NCBI GenBank assembly: GCA_016584305.1
Contig: JACEEZ010016131.1
Coordinates: 1-64,000 of the forward strand
Source of the DNA: Chionoecetes opilio
Lineage: Eukaryota; Arthropoda; Malacostraca; Decapoda; Majidae
DNA length: 64,000 nt
Reading direction: 5' to 3'
Of the stretch, positions 32,227 to 43,692 are shown in pieces. The position numbers and the translations under genes were made by a program. The notes beneath the pieces are model-generated. The model did not search any database. It had not been told where the DNA came from and worked only from the letters and a program-made list of their open reading frames with translations. Each line of letters begins with the position of its first letter. Positions within the stretch are counted from its first letter, which is position 1.

Positions 32227-34964
32227 TTAGGGTGTCCCAAAACCAAAAGTTTTGAATTTGCAACGCTCCACAGTGTGTTTTATTTCGTTTCTCTCAATAG
32301 TAAACCGTATTGCTTGAAAATTTTGGGCGAATTGAGTAATATTAGGGGTCCCGACAAAGTAAACATTTAGGTGACGTACTTCGAATTTCAGGATTTTTCT
32401 AAATTTCCACTTTTTTTCTCCCTCCAGGTTTCAACAATGGTCACAAGAAGCCGCTAGTAATTCTTTGGCTGATCGACAAGGCTTCCATCGATGAAATCAC
32501 CGGAGCCCGGCTACCATCGAAGTAGCAGTCCCCCCCTCCTCGATATTTACTACACCACCGACCGGGAGATGGGGAAGACGCGAGCGGGAGCAGAAGGCTT
32601 GTGGTGAGGAGTTCTCTCCTTCTGGTCGCGCGCTGGGATTCCGACAACTACAGTAATACCCTCCGGCACGAAGCTGTCAAAGCTGTAAAGGCGTACAATT
32701 GACCTCAGAAGAACAAGAACAAAGACATGGCCGGAAACATCGTATAGATGAGGGATTTTCAAAGGAGACCTCCAAGAAATCTTCGACCGTCCGCACACAT
32801 CCTCTCTCCAACGGCCAGACATGAAGGACGAGGACAATGAGTTCCTAGGGGGGGGGGGGTGAGTCAGAGAGAAGACAGAGGAATCATCCATGGCTGGAAT
32901 GACCCTCGTGACACGCGAAGAAGGTGGAAGCAGGTCGAGCGGCGAAACTCGACTCAAGCGGCTCCGGGAACGGAGACAGCTACATTGCCAATGTCTGAAC
33001 TGAAAGGGCGAAATCCCAGCCCACAGCATTAGCAGCAGCAGCAGGACCCCTGTTCGGACGACGTCAGCACCATGGCTCGTGGATCCCGAAGCCAATAGGA
33101 AAAAACTCAACACAGTCGCCATCGATCTCGTGAAGGATCTAACCTCATTTCAACTTGGGATCGAGAGAAGTTGTCGGTGCGGCGAAGCAACGTCAACGTT
33201 CGCAGCTACCGCTCAAGTTCTTGGAATGGAAATTGGGAGTATGGCGTTTCAAAGACGCACGGTCCATCGAGCATGAATTGCGGGGAGAGAGCAAGCCGCC
33301 GGAAGATCGTGGAACTGCGGAACCAGGGAGATACCTGAGAGGTTGGTCCTGCATTGGGACGGAAAAACTCCCTCCTCCTCCCGATACGGAGGACCGCATC
33401 GCGTCCTCCTCACAGGGAAGATGACCCGAGTTCCTTTCTGGGGTCACGGCAAGCTCGGCTTCGACTGGCAGAAATTGGCCTGCAGTGGTCTTGAAGGAGG
33501 TGGGACGACAGCGGAGCGGGCGTCAGGGACAAGATCCTCGCCTTCTGTTTCGGACCCCACGGCTCGAACACTGGCATGGTTGCAAGGTGCTTGCATTCGG
33601 ATTGAGCAAGAACTCGGACCTAAGCTTGCTGTGGTTGGCCTGCCACCATCATGTCCACGAGTGATCCCAGGATGTCTTTCGAAGCCAGCCTCGGCTCTTC
33701 CTCTGGTCCTGACATTGGAATCTTCAAACACTCCGTGATCGATGGTCCCTTCGTGGATTCCTCGCAGAAGAGAGACTGTGGAAACATCGGAGACCTCGTA
33801 GAGTTCTTCGCCACCAATGACACTGCCATCAAGCTTAGGACGACGCGTTGACTCTTCCTGAAGGAGGCTCTGATGTCGAAGAACCATCCCAGGGAGGAAT
33901 TAAGAACTTCTCTTCTCCGTCTCTCCTACCTGTTTCCTCGGTGTGGAGGTCCAGCCAAACCATTCCGCCGTCCCTGGAGCTCTCCATCAAGCCGGTGGAT
34001 GGCCAAGGCCATCTACTGCCTCAAGCTTCAGATGCTGAAATCCCAGCTGTCGCTGACTGGTCGAGAGAAGTCCCGGAGTGGAACGAGTGGCCCTCTTCGT
34101 TGCTCTGGTGTACTGCAAGCAATGGCAATGAGGCACCGATCTCTGTGAAAGCTCCGTTGAACGACGTGCTCTTTCCTCGAGATCCTCAAGAACATACCCT
34201 GACCAACGTGCCAAGGCAGCAGAACAAGCCCTGCGACGGCCACCTCGTGGTACGTTTCCGAGAAAAACGCGGGACTGGCCCTTCTTCGCTCAACTTGATG
34301 TGGAGAAGAAGCAGATGGTCAAGGATTGGACAAGCCCGACTCGAAGAGGACTCAACGATTGGAAGGAAAAACGATGACGATGTCTTCCTCCCTCTCGCCT
34401 TCGTCACTTCGAAAACACGGTCCTTCTTTCCGAAACGACTCGACGCGGACGAGGGTTCCTGGCAAGGCCCGCTCCATTGTGGGAGGAGACGACCGATTCA
34501 AGGACGCTCGAAACGGGCCTTGGCTCTGAGTGGTCAACGATGCCGCGGAGCGGGGCAATCGCCCTAGTCCAGCGCTACCTGGGGTCAACGAAGTCGGCCG
34601 CACAGGATGAAAGTATCTCCTTCCCAGTTAGTCCACCACCTCGGAAACGTGTGGGGCTGGAAAAGGAAAAACAAAAAAAAGGAGGGACCCTTCAAAAGAA
34701 GGCTTTCTGAATGGAAACAATGAAAACTGGCTGTTTTGGTTTCCTTATTACGTTTATTTCAAAAAAGTGGATGTTTTTGATTTTTCTCTTTGTTTTTAAG
34801 GTTATTAGAAAATTGTTCAGTGTGTTCCGCGACCCTAAATATTCTCTGAATTTCATCTAATTTCACATGAACTCTTCTTATGCATGTGTGAACATAGTAA
34901 AACACAAGCAAGTGAAAAAAACATGTTTCAATTTTTGCCCTCTATGATATTGGGACAACCCTAA
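32227..34964 (+). mobile_element. 2.7 kb TIR element (family Q) with decayed gene
   Basis: The ends TTAGGGTGTCCCAA and TTGGGACAACCCTAA are inverted repeats next to TA tracts. The interior from about 32.45 to 34.65 kb is GC-richer than its surroundings and holds remnants of one plus-strand gene. The motif layout of the Tigger-like families is absent here, so this is a separate transposon type. Confidence 0.7.
32450..34570 (+). pseudogene. Decayed transposase-like gene of family Q
   Basis: Coherent segments run 5' to 3' in changing frames: LVLHWDGKTP near 33345, WLQGACIRIEQELGPKL near 33575-33625, FEASLGSSSGPDIGIFK near 33680-33730, SRWMAKAIYCLKLQMLKSQL near 33995-34055, and EAPISVKAPLNDVLF near 34130. 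I recognise these as a repeated, uncharacterised arthropod protein family. LHWDGK could supply a catalytic aspartate of an RNase H-like fold, but this is inference. Frequent frameshifts make it dead. The many long overlapping ORFs here are shadows caused by high GC. Confidence 0.5.
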
Positions 34965-34978
34965 TATATATATATATA

Positions 34979-35732
34979 CAGGGAGGTCCCGAAGATACGA
35001 CAAGTTAGGTTCCACTGGCTTACTCGTAAGCGAAATCTCGTAAACGAACACATAACTAAGGGTAAAATATAGGTTGGTTCCAGGACCCCATCAATTTAAA
35101 AAAAAAAAAGGACATGGTTTCAAGCTAAAATAAACTATAGCAAACCAATAAACACGCAGCGTCTATATTACCCACACTGTACTACCTATTCTGTAAAAAA
35201 GCATTCTGAAGAGAAATAGCACACAAAATACATAACTGCACATTAATTAAACATAAAACATGCACACAAGCAAAAAAGACGTTGTAATTATGGGACGCCG
35301 TGCTACAAGAGAAGGTAGTGTAGCGGTTCAAGGTTGGGGCCCATCTTTCTAATTACCCCTAAAGGTCAGGCCGGCGCCATATGCTTAATTACCCTTCAAG
35401 GTCAGCCTTGCTAGGGGTGACCTGACTGGAACTGCGGTCCCCAAGGTTGGGGCCGCACCCTGCTAATTCCCTAAAATGTCGGCCGCACCATATGCTTAAT
35501 TACCCTTCAGTTCAAGCTTGCTAGGGGTGACCCTCACCGGGGTCAACCAAATCCCCCTTTTCCACCCGGGATGGTTGTGCGCATTTTGAAACTTGATAAT
35601 TTTTACTCACCCCAGTTTGAATGTCGTATCATTGATTTTCGATCTCGTATGTTTGAAAATAGCCCCTAATTTACACATCTCGTATCATCAGGTTTCTCGG
35701 TTACCGATGCCTCGTGTAACGGGACCTCCCTG
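34979..35732. mobile_element. Family A MITE (complete)
   Basis: CAGGGAGGTCCCG ends with TA tracts on both sides. The three-motif end is on the right. The interior has two related ~110-bp blocks beginning AAGGTTGGGGCC. No ORF. Confidence 0.9.
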
Positions 35733-35880
35733 TAATATATATAATATATATATATATATTATATATATATATATATACATATATTAATATATATATATAT
35801 CTATTATATTATATTATATATATAATATGATATATATATATATATATATATTATATAATATATATATATATATATATATA
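35733..35880. repeat. (TA)n tract
   Basis: Imperfect TA microsatellite between a family A and a family B element. Similar tracts join most neighbours between 30.1 and 49.4 kb. Confidence 0.95.
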
Positions 35881-36235
35881 CAGTCAACCTCGATATAACG
35901 GACTTCGATTTACACCGGACTTCAGATTTAACGGACTCCATTCACGAGACAAATTTGCGGGCCAAGAATGGCATATCCAGACTGCTTTATCGCCGCTGGA
36001 ATCGTCAACATCGACAAAAAATTTTATTTTTATTTTGGAATGCTTGGGTTTTTAAGGATTTTTATGTTCAGATTATTAAGATATATATGATAGGAGCCGT
36101 GTTTGCTAGTGCTTTAGTTTGGTAGAAAGGTGTGTATGTGGGTTAAAATATTTGAATATTAGTACGTTTACAATCTTCTTGCTTCGTCTTGTGACCTCTT
36201 TTCTCTTAAGTTTCGCTTCGTAGTCCTCCCCTCCC

Positions 36236-36356
36236 CTCGCCTCTCCTCTCCTCTCCTCCCCTTTCCCCCTTTCTCCTCTCCTCTCCTTCCTCTCCTTCCT
36301 CCCCCTCCTCCTCCTCCTCCTCCCTCCTCCTCCTCCTCCTCTCCTCCCCCTCCCTC
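36236..36356. repeat. Polypyrimidine (CTCCT)n tract
   Basis: About 120 bases of nearly pure C/T on the + strand, composed of CTCCTC-type steps. It generates an Arg/Gly/Glu-rich minus-strand reading that is not a gene. Such tracts can form triplex DNA. Confidence 0.9.
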
Positions 36357-36632
36357 TAGTGTTCTGAAGTTTCACCTCAGGAGACTGCCAGCGTCACACA
36401 CAAACACAGTGTTCGTCGCACTATTTGAGCGAATGTAAACAAACATGGATCCGCACCCGACGTATCGCTCTTACACTTACTTATGTAATGCCCAATCTTT
36501 TAAAAGCATAATACAAAAAATGTGCATGGATGGTTTCAGGGGTTGGCTCGTCGAACTGTCGACGTTTCTGAGATGACAAAAAGAGCTAATGTGACGCGCC
36601 TTTAACAAGTGTCCCCCAGTGGGAAGGTGTTA

Positions 36633-38399
36633 CAGGGAGGTCCCTTTATCAGCATTCGATAACAGAACCCGAGATACAGATGTTAAATTGGGGCTTTTAA
36701 ATATACGGTCGAAAATCCTGCTACGATTAAAACTGGGGTGAGAAAATGCCCAAAGTTTTTACTAAAAATTACAAGTTTTTTCTAAAATTAAAATTTCTGA
36801 CTATATGATTTTACCTAAGGGTTTTAGATAATTTTCAATCTGAAAATATTAATTCCGGTGGCTCGTGGGGCAATTGGCCCCAAAAATTCCATTCTGGATA
36901 GTACAAAGATTCAGAGCCAAAAACGAGTTTTGGGGAGGGAAGGGTCGCGCACCCCCCTTGTCCCCTACCTCCTACACTCTCGAGTCTATTGTTGACGCGG
37001 CAGCCCAGAGGATCTTTTTTTTTCCCCAAAACCCCCCTTCACACATCCAAAACAAAACCAGATAGGCCCCCAATTTGATTATTTAAAGCTATCGTGAAAT
37101 TTAAACCCGAAAAAACCAGAACCACGATATAGCCTCACAACAATGTCCATGCCTGTACGTATGTGTCATAAACGGTCGTAAGATGGCCCACGATGGATCA
37201 TGACAGCTGAAAAGACAGGTCACGAATGGAAAATAAAAGGTAATTTTGTCGCACGATAGAGCACGAAAACCACGACAGTGCCATGACGGGGGCCATGAAC
37301 TTACCAGGGATACCCTTTCAATAGCTACCCCCACCCCGTGGGGGGGGGTTTTCCCCATGGGATGGAAAAGGGAAAGGGGGAACTATAGAGATGAGAGTGG
37401 GAAAACGGGGCGGGTTTTGGTTTGAGGGGGAAGGGGGGGGAAAACGGGGGAGGGGGGGGGTTTTTTTTTTTTAATAAAGAAGGGGGTTTGGTGTTGGTGG
37501 GGAAACGGGGGGGGGGGGGAAAGAAGGCATGGTTTTGGTGGAGGGGGTTTAACCACGTGTGATGGGATTAGGGGGTAGGGAGTCCCGGGGGGTTCATCAC
37601 GGGGAGGGGTGGGGGGTGGGGGGAAGGAAAGCGGGGGGGGAGTGTCCCCCAGGGTGGTGGTGGGGGAGTGGGGGGAAGGGTATTTGGGGGGGGGGGGGTT
37701 TTATCAGTGGTGGGGGGAATGGGGGTGGGTGGAGGTGAATGAGAAAAGGGGGGGAAGGGGGAAGGGGTGAAAAAAAAGGGGGGGAAAAGCGGGGATAAAG
37801 GGGCCGCGAAACTATTTCTTACGCACGAAAAACCATAGCTGTACATAGAAAACCGAAAAGTCACGATTAAATTATGATACCGCTGGGGTTGGGAAAGAAA
37901 ATCGGGGAGTTTCCCCCGTTTTTTTAAAATGCACGCACAAACTTTTCGTGGCCTCGGCGGGGCCCCGGGGTCACGATCGGTTCACGAGGAGCCATAACCG
38001 GGCCCATGACGGCGCTGCGCACTGTTTTGGGTTGGTGTTTTTCGTGGTTCGTTAGGAATTTGGAAGGGGCTCAAGTGACAATGGGAGGAGGAAAAAACCT
38101 CAACCCAGTATCCCTGCAAAACGCAGTCCCCCCTTTTTTCTCCCGACCTCGGAGAGAGAAAACAGGGGCTCTAGCTGGCTACGTGCCAGCTTTTCCCGTC
38201 TCCCCACAACAACATTACCCCCTTGTGAGTGTTTTTGCCTGTTTTTTGTTTAATTAAAGTGCATTATGATATTTTTTGGCATTTTCTCTTTTAGAAAAGC
38301 TTTTTCTAAAAGAATAGGTTTGTACAGGGGGGTAATATAGATTTCCCCCCCCGTGTGTTTTTTTTGTGGTTTTCTATAGTTTATTTTAAAATTTAAAAA

Positions 38400-38439
<40 letters not shown>

Positions 38440-38566
38440 ATTGGGTGGGGTTGGAACCAAACCCATTTTTTTTACCATTAGTTTTTGTGGTTTTCCCTTT
38501 ACGGTTTTCGCTTTATGATATGCCTGATGGAAACCCAAATGGGGCCCTATCTTTGGGACCTCCCTT
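36633..38566. mobile_element. Family A MITE, expanded and degraded
   Basis: Left end CAGGGAGGTCCC at 36633 and right end near 38566 match the family, as do 36640-36760 and 38175-38560. About 1.4 kb in between is foreign, G-rich and full of homopolymers (37320-37800). The sequence is noisier than its neighbours. Confidence 0.6.
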
Positions 38567-38675
38567 TTCATATTTTGAAAAGTCGGGAGCACTTGTTTAC
38601 GGCTCAAAAATTTTCAGTTTAAACGGGTTTTTGCCTGTTTTCCGTTTTTTCATTGTTTTTTTAGACTTGGGTTTA

Positions 38676-38905
38676 ATGCAATGAAATCATTTGGGGATCG
38701 AAACGAAGGGAATGACAAAAGGAAACGTGTGAAAACTAAGTATTGAGAGAAATTAGAACTCATTAAAAAGGTGGAGTCTGGTGTTTCTGTCCCCCGGGTG
38801 TGTGTCGAATATGGTGTAAAGAAACAACAGTGAGTGATTTTCGCAAGGCTAAGGACAAACTCAGAGAGTATGCTGTGAAATTCAATGTGATGCAAGTAAG
38901 GATAG
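38676..38905 (+). pseudogene. Tigger transposase HTH fragment in family B
   Basis: After an in-frame stop, EKLELIKKVESGVSVPRVCV and EYGVKKQ match the first CENP-B-type HTH, and, after a frameshift, SDFRKAKDKLREYAVKFN matches the linker to the second. It reads away from the three-motif end. It is evidence that family B belongs to the pogo/Tigger group. Confidence 0.8.
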
Positions 38906-39623
38906 GAAAGGATCATGTCATCATCTGTACATGGGTAACTTGTGTCTTATAATTATGTCTTAACGACACACTGCTGCTGCCGTGGCCGCGCTGCGCTGCC
39001 AGGGTGGATGAGCACCTTGCTTGTATTGTATTTTTACTGATTTACTCATATGTATGAATAATAGCCATTAAAATGGCGATTAATGTCTACATTCCCCCTA
39101 GATAATGCTATTTCATAGCATACCAAGCAGTAATGAGCGAGCCTGGAGACTTACTACCTCTCCTAATACCACTCCCGTGCAGTCGTGGGCGAGCTTGCTA
39201 TGTAGCACCAGTCACTGTTTACCTTCCAACATAGCTACACGGTCTGGTTGTTTTTGTGATTAATTCTCATTTATTACACAGCGTGCAGGAGCATACCAAA
39301 TCCAGCATTTAGTGCCAGTCACTGGTTTGCCTCCCAACATAGCTACATGGTCCTGCTTGTGTTTGTGATTATTTATAATTTTTCACAAATTTTTCCTGTG
39401 TTTTAACCTATATTTTTCCACCCTGGGAAAATACCTCGCTATAACGGACAATCGGCTTTAACGGACAACTCTTCCCCTCTTTAGTCTGTTATATCGAGGT
39501 TTGACTGTATGTATAATATATATATTATATATATATATATATATAATATATATTATATATATATATTATAATATTATATATATATATATATATAATACTA
39601 AAACTATATATATATTATATATA

Positions 39624-40656
39624 CAGGAGAACCTCATTTAACCGGCATTTAAAACAACGGCAGCCTCAAAACAACGGCACTATCGACCAGGCATTAATTA
39701 GGTATAATTATTTCAAAAACTGAGAAAATCGGCAAAAATTTAGTTGGGCAAGGCTGTGGTCTACACGACTCCCTCTCCTCACTCCACCCTCCTCTCTCCG
39801 CCATCCACGATCCTCTACGTCCCTCGTCCACACCATCCAGAGGCCCTTCACCTTACCAACGAGGGGTGGGAGATCGCCTTCAGTGATTTCCCCTCCCACC
39901 CTGGTATCCCAGGCAACAAAGTGGCTGATTCTGCTGAAAGGATGGCCTTAACAGATGTAAACACAAACCCTTCCCTCTGCCGCCTCCACAGCCAAACACG
40001 CCTCATCTCCCGGGTCTGCCGCTCCATCTGGAATAACACACTCGGCCGATGCCCCTCCGCATCACCTCCATGGGCCAATACCGCAGTGACTCTTCCCCCA
40101 GCCGTGGATACGGAAAAAGTCCCGTGTCCTGGATGTCACTCTCACTCCCCTCCGCCTGGGCACACGACACTAACAGCTCACCTGCATCGCCTCCGTCTGT
40201 CCCCTGCCCCACTGCCCTTTGGGGCATGAATTTTCCGGAGACTATTGAACACTTTCTGCTGCAGTGTCCGCGCTTCCACTCCCCACCGTGTAGTGCTACA
40301 TTCTCAACTCCTCGCCCTGAAACGTCACCACCTTTGACCTGCCCACCCTGCTGGCGGGGGCTGGCGTTCCCCCCTTTCGGCAACACGCCGCATTTCCCCC
40401 TCCACCTGTGCCTTCCTGAAGAAGACTGGTCAACTACCGTGCCTGTGATAGCATCATATGACATCACCAGGGCCCCATAGTGTTCCCCAAGGGATCCTCG
40501 CAGCCCTAAAACAACAACAACAACAACCTCCAGAAAACCCCAGTATTTATTGGGATTTTGGGCGATTCCATAAGAGTAACTCTCAAAACAACGGCCAAAA
40601 TGAGTTATCCAGCATGCGCTCCCCCCCGAGAGTGCCGGGTAAACGAGGTTCTCCTG
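39624..40656. mobile_element. Family D Tigger-like element with LINE insert
   Basis: The left end CAGGAGAACCTC has CGGCA motifs at positions 20, 35 and 52. The right end is the one-direct, two-inverted type. TA tracts flank both ends. A LINE 3' part occupies 39735-40535. A second copy is at 51532-52230. Confidence 0.85.
39735..40535 (+). mobile_element. Jockey-like LINE: RNase H domain and 3' end
   Basis: Plus-strand readings show FSDFPSHPGIPGNKVADSAE, the HxGIxGNxxAD motif closing an RNase H domain, then HLHRLRLSP and PETIEHFLLQCPRFHS in a second frame, a C-terminal part, and a 3' tail of (CAA)n at 40505-40533. It is the sense-orientation counterpart of the fragment at 20697-21041. It is 5' truncated and frameshifted. 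Confidence 0.8.
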
Positions 40657-40674
40657 TATATATATACATATATA

Positions 40675-41608
40675 CGGGAGGTCCCGTTATACGAGCATTC
40701 GGTATACGAGAATCCGATGATACGAGATGTGTAAATTAGGATCTATTTTCAAAATACAAGATCGAAAAACCAATGATACGACATTCAAAACTGGGGTGAG
40801 TAAAATTATCAAGTTCAAAATGCGCGCCTACCCCCAGGCTGGACAAAGGGGGATTTGGTTTACCCCAAATGAGGTCACCCTAGCAAGCCGTGACCTGAAG
40901 GGTAATTAAGCATATGGGGCTGCCTGACATTTAGGGGTAATTAGCAGGTGGCAGCCCAACCTTGGGACCGCAGTCAGGTCACCCCTAGCAAGGCGTGACC
41001 TGAAGGGTAATTAAGCCTATGGCGCGGCCTGACCTTTAGGGGTAATTAGCAGGTGTGCGGCCCCAACCTTGGGACCGCTACACTACCTTCTCTTGTATCA
41101 CGCGGCGTCCCCTACAGTACAATGTCTTTTTTACTTGTTATGCATGTTTTATGTTAATTAATGTGCAGTTATGTTATTTGTGTGCTATTTTCTCTTTCAG
41201 AATGCTATTTCTACAGATAGGTAGTAACAGTGTGGGTAATATAGACGCTGTGTGTTTGTTGTGTTTGCTATAGTTTATTTAGCTTGAAAACACGTCTTTT
41301 TTGCTTGTTATGCATGTTTTATGTTTAATTAATGTGCAGTTATGTTATTTTGTGTGCTATTTTCTCTTTCAGAATGCTTCTTCTACAGAATAGGTAGTAC
41401 AGTGTTGGTAATATAGACGCTGTGTGCTTGTTGTGTTTGCTATAGTTTATTGTAGCTTGAAAACATGGTTTTATTTTGTTTGTTTTTTTAATTGAGGAGG
41501 TCCTGGAACCAAACCTATATTTTACCATTAGTTATGTGTTTCGTTATACGAGATTTCGCTTTACGAGTATGCCAGGTGGAACCTAACTGCTCCTATCTTC
41601 GGACCACC

Positions 41609-41611
<3 letters not shown>
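40675..41611. mobile_element. Family A MITE with internal 165-bp duplication
   Basis: Three-motif end on the left, TA tracts on both sides. The block from CTTGTTATGCATGTTTTATG to AGCTTGAAAACA occurs twice (about 41135-41290 and 41307-41465), explaining the greater length (937 bp against about 750-810). Confidence 0.9.
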
Positions 41612-41699
<88 letters not shown>

Positions 41700-41708
41700 T
41701 AATATGTA

Positions 41709-42334
41709 CAGGGAGGTCCCGTTATACGAGCATTCGGTATACGAGAATCCGATGATACGAGATGTGTAAATTAGGGTCTATTTTCAATATACGAGATCGA
41801 AAATCCAATGATAGGACATTCAAACTGTGGTGAGTAAAATTATCAAGTTCAAAATGCTCGCCCTACCACTTCCAGGCTGGACAAAGGGGGATTTGGTTGA
41901 CCCAAGTGAGGTCACCCCTAGCAAGCCGTGACCTGAAGGGTAATTAAGCATATGGTGCGGCCTGACATTTAGGGGTTAATTAGCAGGTGTGCAGTCCCAA
42001 CCTTGGGACCGCAGTCAGGTCACCCCTAGCAAGACGTGACCTGAAGGGTAATTAAGCATATGGCGCTGCCTGACCTTTAGGGGTAATTAGCAGGTGTGGG
42101 GCCCCAACCTTGGGACCACTACACTACCTTCTCTTGTATCACGTGGCGTCCCCTACATTACAACATCTTTTTTGCTTGTTATACATATTTTGTTTAATTA
42201 ATGTGCAGTTATGTTATTTTGTGTGCTATTTTCTCTTGCAGAATGCTTTTTTTACAGTTTAGGTAGTACAGTGTGGGTAATATAGACGCTGTGTGTTTGT
42301 TGTGTTTGCTATAGTTTATTTTATGTTGAAAAAC

Positions 42335-42372
<38 letters not shown>

Positions 42373-42518
42373 ATTATTTTTTATTTTTTTTATTTTTATT
42401 GATGGGGTCCTGGAACCAAACCTATGTTTTACTATTAGTTATGTGTTTCATATACGAGATTTCGCTTTACGAGTATGCCAGGTGGAACCTAATTGCTCGT
42501 ATCTTCGGGACCTCCCTA
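41709..42518. mobile_element. Family A MITE (complete)
   Basis: Same orientation as the preceding copy, from which it is separated only by a (TA)n tract. A T-run at 42340-42369 lies near the right end. No ORF. Confidence 0.9.
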
Positions 42519-42727
<209 letters not shown>

Positions 42728-43642
42728 CACTACCCTCCCGAGTTGCACGCTATGCGAGTTTCGCGATCCTCGAGTTTCGCGCCTAGTCCTAAATTCTTAC
42801 CATCTCGACTTTCGCGCATTATCTCCCCGAGTTTCGCGCTGCTTCGTACACGTATGGAATACGTCTTCCTACTGCTGGCGTCATGCGCTGCTTCGTACAC
42901 GTATGGGATACACTGTACACGTATGGGATACGTCTTCCCACTGCTGGCATCACGCGCTGCTTCGTACACGTATGGGATACACTTTGTACATGTATGGGAT
43001 ACATCTTCCTACTGCTGGCGTCACTCGCTGCTTCATACACGTATGGATACTTTCTTCATACCGCTGGCTTCGCCCGCTGCCTTACCACACAGTACACACT
43101 ACCACTCATCACCGTCGGTGCTAGCCGACATGCAGTGCTGTTGTCAGTGTTGTGTCCTGAATGAGATTGTAGATATCAGGGTGATGTCAGGAAATCAAGG
43201 AAGTAGCTCAAAAAAAATTTTTTTTTTTAAGAAAACAGCCCATCTATTTCCACTCCGCCCGGGGATCGATAGCAGACAGACAGATAGATGGCGCTGTTGG
43301 CGGCGGCAATCTGTCGAGTCTCAGACGTGGAACAAACATCACACTGTGAGGCCAGATAGTTTATTTGAAATCTTATGGTATTTGAAATACGTTGTAACAG
43401 GTAAGTACTGAGGTACTGACTACTGAGGAAGTACTACAACATTCGCCTTGGAAGACCATTAGTATTTTTTTGGGTTTTTGGGGGTAAAACTTGAGTTTTA
43501 TAAGCCTTAAAAATGGTTTCTACGCCTCGCACCGGACTAAATACATTTTTTACAGGGTTTATAATACCCGAGTTTCGCGATCTGCGAGTTTCGCGCTATG
43601 CCTTCGGAATAAAGCCCAAACGCGAAACTCGGGAGTGTAGTG
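42728..43642. mobile_element. Family E TIR element (complete, different interior)
   Basis: CACTACCCTCCCGAGTT-type ends next to TA. The left end has three direct motifs, the right end one direct and two inverted. The right half is the inverse of the leader at 20104-20545, and the left half holds a short tandem repeat. No SINE is present, so this copy predates or escaped the SINE insertions. Confidence 0.85.
42836..43080. repeat. Tandem repeat around CGTACACGTATGGGATAC
   Basis: About four diverged units of 50-70 bp containing GCTGCTTCGTACACGTATGG and CTTCCTACTGCTGGCGTCA, inside the family E element. Confidence 0.85.
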
Positions 43643-43653
43643 TATATATATAT

Positions 43654-43689
<36 letters not shown>

Positions 43690-43692
43690 ATG
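43643..43692. repeat. (TA)n(GATA)n microsatellite
   Basis: TATATATATA followed by eight GATA-type units joins families E and M. Confidence 0.95.

Larger units (their letters stand above)
35881..39507 (+). mobile_element. Family B Tigger-like element with nested family A copy
   Basis: The left end CAGTCAACCTCGATATAACG carries three AACGGAC-type motifs. The right end is the one-direct, two-inverted type. It is longer than 17343-18088 because it keeps a transposase fragment (38676-38905) and hosts a family A copy (36633-38566). Near the right end a ~110-bp block around AGCTACACGGTCTGG is duplicated (39225 and 39343). Confidence 0.8.

Noticed and set aside
33848..34567. 239-codon ORF and several overlapping ORFs on both strands
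   Set aside because: High GC keeps frames open. The recognisable protein text jumps between frames, so none of these ORFs is the real product.
36106..36375. Arg/Gly-rich 89-codon minus-strand ORF
   Set aside because: It is the translation of a polypyrimidine tract.
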